IMG/VR virus record: IMGVR_UViG_3300017753_000116 | Span: 1 to 23,252 of that record | DNA length: 23,252 bases | Source: a virus | Direction: 5' to 3' (one strand) | Part shown: piece after piece, positions 15,499 to 21,457 of the stretch | Layout: the number at the start of each line of letters is the position of its first letter | Position numbering within the stretch: the first letter of the stretch is position 1 | Notes under the pieces: model-generated | Told to the model about the DNA's origin: nothing | Seen by the model: the letters and a program-made list of their open reading frames with translations, nothing else | Database searches by the model: none | Position numbers and translations under genes: made by a program

Positions 15499-16323
15499 AT
15501 GTTTAACTGGAATAAAAAAGAAAAACCCCTGCTTGGATTAACTGGTACAGGTGGAGGACTTGGTTATTTGTCAGGTGGCGGTGCTGCTGCATTCACCGCG
15601 ACTGGTGGCACTATTGCAACGCCTGGTGATGGATATACTTATCATGTCTTTGATTATCCCACATCGGATAATTTTGAAGTAACCGGAGGAACTGCTTCGA
15701 TTGAAGTTCTTCTTCAAGGCGCAGGCGGAGGCGGCGGCGGTGGTGCTGGTGATGGTGGTAATGGTCCTGGTGGCGGCGGTGGCGGCGGTGGTGGGACATT
15801 AGTCGGCACTATTGCAGATTTGGGAACAGGAACATATCCTATACAAGCTGGTAATGGTGGCAGCGGTGGTTCTGGTGGTCCCGGTAGTAATGGAAGTCTT
15901 GGTGGATATTCTAGATTTACTTTACCCTTTGGATATTTACAAGGTGGTGCTGGTGATGGTGGGGGATCTCCTGGTGCTGGTGAGGGTGGCGTCAACCAGG
16001 ATCCTGCTACCCCCAATCCAACTGTAACAATTAATAACAACCACACCGGTGGGACCGGTACTGGAAGAAGTCCCGCTTTTAGTGGACGCGGTTCTGGCGG
16101 AGCGGGTGGAGCTCCACAACCTTCTGGTAACTGGTGGAAACCATATATGGCACCAGGTGCCGGTAGAGATACAGGTGGACACAATGGATTCGGCGGACCC
16201 TCTGCTGATGGTAATAATTATGGCGGCGGCGGTGGCGGCGGTGGTGGTTCCTACGATGGTGGCGGCGGTAGTCCTGGTGGAGCTGGCGGTAAAGGTAGAG
16301 TTGTGGTAAGATACCCAGTATAG
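15499..16323 (+). CDS. Glycine-rich tail adhesin-like protein, 274 aa
   Basis: A short charged N-terminus (MFNWNKKEKPLLGLTG) leads to an ordered strand region (YTYHVFDYPTSDNFEVTGGT then ASIEVLLQGAGGG), then long glycine runs (GGGGGGGAGDGG, GGGGGGGGG), a LGTGTYPIQAGNGGSGGSGG repeat, and a close in GRVVVRYPV. The FxVxGGTAxIxVLLxGAGGGGG order is the usual layout of the bacterial/phage glycine-rich domain. Variable, proline- and aromatic-bearing loops (GNWWKPYMAPGAGRD) between glycine blocks are candidates for receptor contacts. It sits between a long fibre and a 2OG oxygenase, the same order as at 8415-11886. Long antisense ORFs here are composition artefacts. Confidence 0.78.
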   Translation: MFNWNKKEKPLLGLTGTGGGLGYLSGGGAAAFTATGGTIATPGDGYTYHVFDYPTSDNFEVTGGTASIEVLLQGAGGGGGGGAGDGGNGPGGGGGGGGGTLVGTIADLGTGTYPIQAGNGGSGGSGGPGSNGSLGGYSRFTLPFGYLQGGAGDGGGSPGAGEGGVNQDPATPNPTVTINNNHTGGTGTGRSPAFSGRGSGGAGGAPQPSGNWWKPYMAPGAGRDTGGHNGFGGPSADGNNYGGGGGGGGGSYDGGGGSPGGAGGKGRVVVRYPV

Positions 16324-16341
16324 TGACATTTTTATTCCTTC

Positions 16342-16905
16342 ATGGACTTTATTGAAAAATATGATAAAGTATTATCAAGAGAAAAGTGTGAACAATTAAT
16401 TTATATTTTTGAATCACATTCACCACTTCATGAAGTGGGTTTGGCGGGTGGTTTGGTAGATTTAAATAAGAAGAAAAGCACGAGTTTAGATTTTACTTTT
16501 GATCGTTCTAAAATGCAATCAAAAGATATGTTCTTTGCTGATGCATTGGGTACACCCTTGTTAAATGGAATAGAAAGATATAAAAAGAAGCATAAGTATT
16601 TGAATGATGTGACACAGTGGAGTCTTAATGTTGACTATCACATGCAAAGGTTTGATAGGGATGATGGATATTTTGCCACTCATTGTGAACAAGAAGGGCA
16701 CACCTCTAAACGTATTATTGCATGGATGTTCTACTTAAATGATGCAAAATGTGGCACTAAGTTCTACTATCAAAATAAAACTTTTAAGGCAAAACAGGGG
16801 AGAATGTTAATTTGGCCCGCAGCGTGGACACACATGCACTCTGGTATAATCCCCAATTTAAACACAAAATACATCATTACTGGTTGGTACAGTTTTGTTT
16901 CTTGA
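16342..16905 (+). CDS. 2OG-Fe(II) oxygenase-like, HxE variant (paralog of 11347), 187 aa
   Basis: GYFATHCEQEGHTSKRIIAW (109-128) gives H114 and E116; MFYLNDAKCGTKFYY is the strand pair; RMLIWPAAWTHMHSG (154-168) gives H164 (or H166); TKYIITGW (175-182) has Lys176 at the usual Arg site. The N-terminal halves also match in layout (SREKCEQLIYIFESH here, SQADCENLIRLFERH in 11347). Both genes directly follow a glycine-rich adhesin gene, which is the strongest contextual hint that adhesin modification is the role. The stop codon lies inside the -35 box of a host-type promoter. Confidence 0.82.
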   Translation: MDFIEKYDKVLSREKCEQLIYIFESHSPLHEVGLAGGLVDLNKKKSTSLDFTFDRSKMQSKDMFFADALGTPLLNGIERYKKKHKYLNDVTQWSLNVDYHMQRFDRDDGYFATHCEQEGHTSKRIIAWMFYLNDAKCGTKFYYQNKTFKAKQGRMLIWPAAWTHMHSGIIPNLNTKYIITGWYSFVS

Positions 16906-16930
16906 CATTCTAATCAAACCGATATATACT
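16902..16930 (+). promoter_or_regulatory. Host sigma70-type promoter, TTGACA-N17-TATACT
   Basis: TTGACA (16902-16907) and TATACT (16925-16930) are separated by 17 bases, a near-perfect vegetative promoter. It overlaps the stop of the late oxygenase gene and precedes the sugar cassette 16953-19793 by about 20 bases. Such promoters are used for early transcription in T4-like cyanophages. Confidence 0.75.
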
Positions 16931-16952
16931 AGACACATCATTGTTGGTGAAT

Positions 16953-17312
16953 ATGAAGACGCTGTGCAACGAGTTAGAAGAGAGCGTATATCTTTTTCCA
17001 GACTTTATCCCCATTCGTTTTGATGATGATATGGGACAGTGGTGGATTAAAGATGAGATGATTTCTGAGTTGCCACACTACTATGTGTTGCATGAAAATG
17101 TAGAAGAACCAAAGAATTGGTATCAGAAAAAATATAAGTTTAATCCAGAAGATGGGTGGCGTTTCAATCCTGATTGGGACGGTGAAGATATGCAACTACA
17201 AAAGAATTTGAATAGAAAATTGAATAAGATGTTGAAAGTATTCTATCGTAAGAAGATCTTAACGAAGAAAGAAATGCTTGCCCTGTTCAACACAGACGAA
17301 AAGACATTATGA
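16953..17312 (+). CDS. Unknown protein at head of sugar cassette, 119 aa
   Basis: The ATG at 16953 is preferred to an in-frame TTG at 16941, which lies at the likely transcription start. The protein is rich in Trp, Tyr, Lys and acidic residues. Residues 1-60 hold an FPDFIPIRFDDDMGQWW segment and 45-70 NWYQKKYKFNPEDGWRF; the last 40 residues are a basic, probably helical tail (NLNRKLNKMLKVFYRKKIL). No transmembrane segment or catalytic signature is seen. It overlaps the glycosyltransferase-like gene by ATGA, so it may work with that protein. I do not recognise the family. Confidence 0.7.
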   Translation: MKTLCNELEESVYLFPDFIPIRFDDDMGQWWIKDEMISELPHYYVLHENVEEPKNWYQKKYKFNPEDGWRFNPDWDGEDMQLQKNLNRKLNKMLKVFYRKKILTKKEMLALFNTDEKTL

Positions 17313-18304
17313 GTCGTTTTGGAACAAAAGAGATCCTTAATTATTGGGCAGGAACAGATCAATACCTAGATTATAACTTTATTCCTGGTGTCCAGACAGA
17401 AACAATGGGTCGGCAGGAATTTTATGCTGACTTCATGTGCTCCACTGTATATGCATGGAGTGAATATCTTCCCGACAAACTTGTTAAGAATGATAAGTAT
17501 GTTCATCTAGGTGCATGTCCATTTCTATATGCTGATGCACTTGTGCCAAGACAAGAAAGACAGGGAACATGTATCTTTCTACCTAAGATTGATGTTGCAA
17601 CCGGTGTTGATTTCAATCAGGTAAATTATGATGCCATTAGAACATTAGTAGAAAATGCACCTAGACCTGTTATTGCAATGGCACCAGCAGAACAGAAGCA
17701 AGACTGGTACTATGCCTTTGCATATGAGGGATTGAAAGACTTACATATCATGAGTATCTTTGATGATCCTGGTGTAGAAGAGTGGCAGTTGGGTCTTGCT
17801 GTTGCAATGGGAAGATTTCAGGCATTTTACTTTCCAATGTTCACATCTGCGACTATGTACGCATATTATAGTGGTGCTCATGTTCGTTACTATGATGCAG
17901 GGGATATTTACTATGAGACCACAACAAGTTCAGTTAATAGCTATGCTAAGTTAGAAGATATTCATAGTAAGTTTGAGAACTTATGGATAGACAGGTGTGA
18001 TGATCGCAGTGTCATCATGAGTATGATTAAGTTGTTCCTGTGTCCACATAAGAGACAAACACCTGATGAACTATTAGAATCGTTGTATATGCTCAATTTT
18101 AGATCAAATCTGTTGACAGAAAAACATGGTAGACATTGGGATGATTGGTTCTATGGTAACTCTACTGGAAGAATCATAACTGATGCTGTGCCATTGGAAT
18201 TGTATTCCAAAGATAAAGCATTGGATAAACTGAATGCAAAGTGCAAAATCTATGATACAATAGAGTATCATCCCTCTGTAAGAAAGTTAATCTCTGAGTT
18301 ATGA
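17309..18304 (+). CDS. Putative GT-B-like glycosyltransferase (paralog of 6145), 331 aa
   Basis: LGACPFLYADAL (67-78) and IFLPKID (89-95) match FGCAPFVYGDAL and VFLPRTD of the 6145 product, and FYFPMFTSATMYAYYSG then AHVRYYDAGD (173-199) matches VYCPLFCSTVLYATWCG then TKTKFYD. The second block has the arrangement of the GT-B C-terminal nucleotide-sugar-binding helix (S/T-rich turn, helix, G, hydrophobic, YD). It sits directly before a CMP-KDO-synthetase-like gene with ATGA overlap, which favours a sugar-transfer or sugar-processing role. No acidic DxD typical of GT-A enzymes is evident at a matching place. Acceptor and donor are unknown. Confidence 0.5.
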   Translation: MSRFGTKEILNYWAGTDQYLDYNFIPGVQTETMGRQEFYADFMCSTVYAWSEYLPDKLVKNDKYVHLGACPFLYADALVPRQERQGTCIFLPKIDVATGVDFNQVNYDAIRTLVENAPRPVIAMAPAEQKQDWYYAFAYEGLKDLHIMSIFDDPGVEEWQLGLAVAMGRFQAFYFPMFTSATMYAYYSGAHVRYYDAGDIYYETTTSSVNSYAKLEDIHSKFENLWIDRCDDRSVIMSMIKLFLCPHKRQTPDELLESLYMLNFRSNLLTEKHGRHWDDWFYGNSTGRIITDAVPLELYSKDKALDKLNAKCKIYDTIEYHPSVRKLISEL

Positions 18305-19008
18305 CTGTTACATGTGTTATCCCGTCAAGATTAGGATCTACAAGATTTCCTGGTAAACCATTGTATAAAATCAATGGAAAAGAAATGATTCTGCATGTCA
18401 TTGATCGTGCAATGGAATGTAAGTATATTGATAATATTGTTGTCGCAACACCTGATGAAGAAATTTATAACGTAGTAAAACAATATAACTGTGATGCCAT
18501 AATTACAGACTCTTGTTCTACATGCACTCATAGAGTATCTGATGCTGTTCGATTACTAGAATATAAACCACGTTGGGTTGTTAATCTCCAAGGAGATGAA
18601 CCTGTGATGAATCCAGAATCAATTGATGATATGATTGGTCATGCAATGACACATCAGACTCAGATGTTGCAAGCAATCTATAATATTAATCAGACTGATG
18701 TTGATGATAAAGATTGTGTCAAAGCAGTTATCAATAATGATAATGTAATTTGGATCACTCGTACACCAGAACCAGAGTGGATTATTAATCGACATATCTT
18801 CGGAATCTCTGGACTATATGTCTATGACTATGATACTATTGCAAATTTCAGATCATATGATTTGAAAATGGTTGAGGATTGTGCTAGTCTTGACACCCTA
18901 GGTTTCATTGGTAAAATACCTGTGACTCCATTTAATATCGGCATGAGAACACATGCTGTTGATCGCCCATCAGACATTGAGATTGTTAAACATGAGATAC
19001 GTCGTTGA
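18301..19008 (+). CDS. kdsB: CMP-KDO synthetase-like cytidylyltransferase, 235 aa
   Basis: IPSRLGSTRFPGKPL (7-21) is the CTP-binding loop of 3-deoxy-manno-octulosonate cytidylyltransferases; NLQGDEP (95-101) holds the metal-binding Asp99; GISGLYVYDYDTI (168-180) and DRPSDIE (221-227) match the C-terminal signature. The enzyme would activate KDO or a related acid sugar as CMP-sugar for LPS-type glycans. Unlike cellular KdsB, the GTDR segment is replaced by CTHR (75-78), and the L-x-x-LExxExLEQLR stretch is shortened, so substrate use may differ. Overlaps both neighbours (ATGA upstream, 17 bases downstream). Not the usual host gene order, so acquisition by the phage is likely. Confidence 0.85.
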   Translation: MTVTCVIPSRLGSTRFPGKPLYKINGKEMILHVIDRAMECKYIDNIVVATPDEEIYNVVKQYNCDAIITDSCSTCTHRVSDAVRLLEYKPRWVVNLQGDEPVMNPESIDDMIGHAMTHQTQMLQAIYNINQTDVDDKDCVKAVINNDNVIWITRTPEPEWIINRHIFGISGLYVYDYDTIANFRSYDLKMVEDCASLDTLGFIGKIPVTPFNIGMRTHAVDRPSDIEIVKHEIRR

Positions 19009-19342
19009 CATTGACGGTACAATTTGTGAGCATTTTAATGGTCCAAACTTTGGATCAGGTGAAGTGTATTATGATCGAATTGAAAAGATGAATAAATTAT
19101 ATGATGAAGGTCATGAAATTGTATACATGACTGCACGAGGAATGGGTCCAAAGAATAATCCAGAAGGAAACTTTGATGAGGAATCAATGAATCGTGCAAG
19201 ACAAAAGTATGGTAGAATGACAGAACAACAGTTGGATGATTGGGGATGCAGGTATACTAAACTGTTTCTCGGAAAATATTCTGGCGACATTTACATTGAC
19301 GACAAAGGTATTCACAGTGACACTTTCTTCAACGCTAATTGA
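18992..19342 (+). CDS. HAD-family phosphatase, polysaccharide-biosynthesis type, 116 aa
   Basis: The ATG at 18992 is favoured because it starts exactly at MRYVVDIDGTIC, where the nucleophile motif DxDGT gives Asp6 and Asp8. Motif II is MTARG (46-50, Thr47), Lys90 or Lys95 in TKLFLGK is the motif III lysine, and IYIDDKG (100-106) is motif IV. The NKLYDEGHEIVYMTARG and QLDDWGCRYTKLFLGK pattern is that of small HAD proteins found in capsule and LPS gene clusters. A phosphosugar is the likely substrate, inferred from the KdsB-like and SIS neighbours. It overlaps both. There is no visible cap domain, in line with its small size. Confidence 0.85.
   Translation: MRYVVDIDGTICEHFNGPNFGSGEVYYDRIEKMNKLYDEGHEIVYMTARGMGPKNNPEGNFDEESMNRARQKYGRMTEQQLDDWGCRYTKLFLGKYSGDIYIDDKGIHSDTFFNAN
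19305..19308 (+). promoter_or_regulatory. Ribosome binding site deciding the GTG start at 19317
   Basis: AAGG (inside ACAAAGGTA) lies 8 bases before GTG 19317. It is the only reasonable ribosome site near the start of the SIS-domain frame, whose ATG at 19236 would give a long overlap without family similarity. Confidence 0.55.
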
Positions 19343-19793
19343 ATCAGTAAAACAATCAAAAAGTATTGCAATCATAGGTAATGGCGGCAATCTTGCTATT
19401 GCTAACCATGTTGGTAGCGATATGAATAGGTATTTGGGCAAATTTACATTTTATCCAGATGCTGTGCATTTAAGTGCATTAAGTAAGGATCAACCATGGC
19501 ATAAACCATGGATTGAGTATGCTTCACAACATGCAGATTTGATCCTTGGTATTACAACCAGGGCTAAATCTCCTATTGCTGATGCATTAGCATCTCTACC
19601 TGATGATTTTGATTGTTACTTATTCTGTCCAGAACAGCATCCAACTGTTCCAACGGTGTTAATTGATAAGGATAAGTGTAGAAGAATTGATGAACGGAAA
19701 GAAGATCTCACATTCCATGAGTTTGAAGTAGAAGTATTATGGCAATTTTATATGCTGTTTCATGAGTGTGGTGCAGACTTAATGACAATTTGA
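19317..19793 (+). CDS. SIS-domain / phosphoheptose-isomerase-like protein, 158 aa
   Basis: SIAIIGNGGNLAIANHVGSD (16-35) is the sugar-phosphate-binding loop of GmhA-type sedoheptulose-7-phosphate isomerases (GNGGSaadAqH), and LILGITTRAKSPIADAL (75-91) matches LigiStSGxSpNvxxA, with the usual SG replaced by RAK. The C-terminal helix (FEVEVLWQFYMLFHECGADL) matches the family's closing helix, where His149 fits the catalytic His. The GTG start gives a protein shorter than cellular GmhA (about 190 aa). It is last in the sugar cassette and is followed directly by a late promoter. Heptose or related sugar-phosphate isomerisation is likely; the loop change leaves activity uncertain. Confidence 0.75.
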   Translation: MTLSSTLIESVKQSKSIAIIGNGGNLAIANHVGSDMNRYLGKFTFYPDAVHLSALSKDQPWHKPWIEYASQHADLILGITTRAKSPIADALASLPDDFDCYLFCPEQHPTVPTVLIDKDKCRRIDERKEDLTFHEFEVEVLWQFYMLFHECGADLMTI

Positions 19794-19799
19794 TAAATA
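19792..19799 (+). promoter_or_regulatory. T4-type late promoter box GATAAATA
   Basis: GATAAATA overlaps the stop of the SIS gene and lies 21 bases before the ATG at 19821. The extension ACTAGAAACTAATT is close to those downstream of 8387 and 14160. Confidence 0.75.
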
Positions 19800-19820
19800 A
19801 CTAGAAACTAATTGTGTGCG

Positions 19821-21236
19821 ATGTCAAGAGCAAGAGAATTAGCAAAACTTGGCAATACTGATGCCCTTGGCATTGATGGTGTTGACCTGAGAGCAGGATC
19901 AGTCAGCAAGGGCACCAATCTAGATGTTGCTACTGATGTCAAGGTCGTCGGTGTTGTCACTGCAACCAACTTTTTTGGGGAGGGATCAGGATTAACCGGT
20001 CTCGCTGCTGTTGGTGCCGGTGTTACTGTCATGAGAGAAAATAACTCTATCGGTGCTGCTACTAAAATAAACTTTGATGGTACTTTTGGAGTATCTGCGT
20101 TAGCATCAGGTATCACCACTATTACATCCGGTGTTACTACTGCTGACCCTAGATCTGCATCGTTAGTTGTTATTGGCGTATCTACACTAGGCAACGTTAA
20201 TGCTGGTATATTAACTGCAAATCAATTAAGTGGTCCACTTACTGGAACTGCTGTTACTGTTACCAGTGTATCTGCATCAGGTAATAGTAATTTTAATAAT
20301 GCATCTATTACTAACATTACTGGTGGCACAACAGTTGTTGGAATTGTAACTGCTACTACAATTGCAAGTAATAATATTACAGGTAGCGCACAACTCACTC
20401 AGTTATCTGTTAGTGGTATTTCTACTGCTGAGGGTCAACTTAACTTATCAAATACCAATGTAATTAGTGGTATTCTTACTGCCGGTGGACAGGTTAACTT
20501 ATCAAACACCAATGTAACGAGTGGTATTCTTACTGTTGGTGGGCAAGCAACTCTTACAAATCTAAATGTAGGTGTTGCTGCTACTCTTACTGAATTAAAT
20601 ATCGGTATTGGTGGTGCTGAAATTACAGGATTTACTACCATTACTAATGGCGGAGTTAGTGCTGTTGGCATGGTCACAGCTTTTGCTGGATTTAAAACAC
20701 CGACTGGCACTTTAACTTTTGCTAAACTTGATGGTGGTGATGCTACACAAGAGATCTCATTTAATCGTGGATTAGGTTTAAAAGTTAGCGGACAATCCTC
20801 ATATACAGGTATTGCTACGTTCGCATCTATTAATATCTCAGGTATTATTACTGCGAGTGGACATGTTGATCAAGGTGTGACCACATATTATGGTGATGGA
20901 TCGTATACTGCTTCAATGCGTTGGGTATTGACAGCAGATGGTTCAAGTAACTATATCTTTACTGGTCCTGGTTTTGGTCACTCAACAGCGACTGATCCCA
21001 CTCTATATCTCAAACGCGGACATACTTACATGTTTGAGAATAAGATGGGAGCACACCCATTCCGTATTCAGAGCACGACAAATGGTGCTGCTGGTACAGC
21101 ATGGAACGTAGGAGTTACTAATAATGATGTTGCAAATGGTGTGCTAATCTTCGAAGTTCCATTCGTAACTCCTGATACTTTATATTATCAATGTACTGCA
21201 CACGCTGCAATGGGTGGAGTAATTAACATCACCTGA
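19821..21236 (+). CDS. Tail fibre with C-terminal cupredoxin-like domain, 471 aa
   Basis: The ATG at 19821 (MSRARELAKLGNTDALGIDG) is a usual fibre start and is favoured over an upstream GTG at 19812. The shaft shows NFFGEGSGLTGLAAVGAG, GVSTLGNVNAGILTANQL, and a tandem 18-residue unit at 206-241. From about residue 350 the protein changes: VLTADGSSNYIFTGPGFGH, then LYLKRGHTYMFENKMGAHPF, then VPFVTPDTLYYQCTAHAAMG. The last stretch has the layout of a type 1 copper protein: His412, Cys458, His461, Met464 in HPF...QCTAHAAMGG. Whether copper is bound is unknown. Such domains have been seen at the ends of marine phage structural proteins; the fold assignment here is by motif only. Confidence 0.82.
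   Translation: MSRARELAKLGNTDALGIDGVDLRAGSVSKGTNLDVATDVKVVGVVTATNFFGEGSGLTGLAAVGAGVTVMRENNSIGAATKINFDGTFGVSALASGITTITSGVTTADPRSASLVVIGVSTLGNVNAGILTANQLSGPLTGTAVTVTSVSASGNSNFNNASITNITGGTTVVGIVTATTIASNNITGSAQLTQLSVSGISTAEGQLNLSNTNVISGILTAGGQVNLSNTNVTSGILTVGGQATLTNLNVGVAATLTELNIGIGGAEITGFTTITNGGVSAVGMVTAFAGFKTPTGTLTFAKLDGGDATQEISFNRGLGLKVSGQSSYTGIATFASINISGIITASGHVDQGVTTYYGDGSYTASMRWVLTADGSSNYIFTGPGFGHSTATDPTLYLKRGHTYMFENKMGAHPFRIQSTTNGAAGTAWNVGVTNNDVANGVLIFEVPFVTPDTLYYQCTAHAAMGGVINIT
20436..20543 (+). repeat. 54-base tandem repeat in fibre gene
   Basis: Two 54-base units (20436-20489 and 20490-20543) encode QLNLSNTNVISGILTAGG and QVNLSNTNVTSGILTVGG, followed by a more diverged third (QATLTNLNVGV). 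They look like a recent in-frame duplication that lengthens the shaft. Confidence 0.85.
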
Positions 21237-21259
21237 TGTGACAATCAAATAACTGCACC

Positions 21260-21290
21260 AGACCCCGCTCAGATCGCCTGTGTGGGGTCT
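21260..21290 (+). terminator. Hairpin after last fibre gene, possible terminator
   Basis: AGACCCC (21260-21266) and GGGGTCT (21284-21290) form a 7-base stem with a 17-base loop, 23 bases after the fibre stop. The following bases are TATAATG rather than a T-run, so termination efficiency is uncertain. The TATAAT (21291-21296) is also a perfect -10 box, but no matching -35 lies at a proper distance. Confidence 0.5.
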
Positions 21291-21298
21291 TATAATGT

Positions 21299-21427
21299 GT
21301 GGAGTACACAATTACCTCTTTGACTGTAAATCAAAAACTATTGTTCATTGTATCATTCATGGCATTTATGAACTGGGGAGTCCGTGTGACTTCCTTGTTA
21401 CTTGACAAAATTCGAATTTATATGTAG
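21299..21427 (+). CDS. Possible small membrane protein, 42 aa
   Basis: A frame starting at GTG 21299 (or TTG 21320) encodes a hydrophobic stretch KLLFIVSFMAFMNWGV flanked by polar ends (VRVTSLLLDKIRIYM), which could be one membrane helix. The ribosome site is poor and the frame overlaps another 36-aa ORF (21295-21405), so this is a weak call. Cyanophages often carry such tiny ORFs between early genes. Its end overlaps the -10 of the next promoter. No family is recognised. Confidence 0.3.
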   Translation: MEYTITSLTVNQKLLFIVSFMAFMNWGVRVTSLLLDKIRIYM

Positions 21428-21430
21428 ACT
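21402..21430 (+). promoter_or_regulatory. Host sigma70-type promoter, TTGACA-N17-TAGACT
   Basis: TTGACA (21402-21407) and TAGACT (21425-21430) are 17 bases apart, the same spacing as at 16902. It precedes the 21458 ORF by 27 bases. This supports a switch from late to early transcription at this boundary. Confidence 0.65.
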
Positions 21431-21457
21431 CTGTTTGTTGAGGGTGATGAGAATCCT

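Noticed and set aside
15493-15500. GATAAATG as a late promoter
   Set aside because: It overlaps the start codon of the 15499 gene and lacks the final A; the strong ribosome site explains this sequence.
15714-16184. Long minus-strand ORF of 156 aa, proline-rich
   Set aside because: It is the complement of the glycine-rich gene (GGN codons read as NCC Pro), so a composition artefact. The same holds for the minus-strand frames at 232-567, 15937-16329 and 10705-10911.
19005-19010. TTGACA at the start of the HAD gene
   Set aside because: No acceptable -10 lies 16-18 bases downstream; it encodes the conserved VDID motif.
21295-21405. 36-aa ORF MCGVHNYLF...DFLVT
   Set aside because: It has no ribosome site, overlaps a hydrophobic frame, and shows no recognisable pattern; neither frame is certain.
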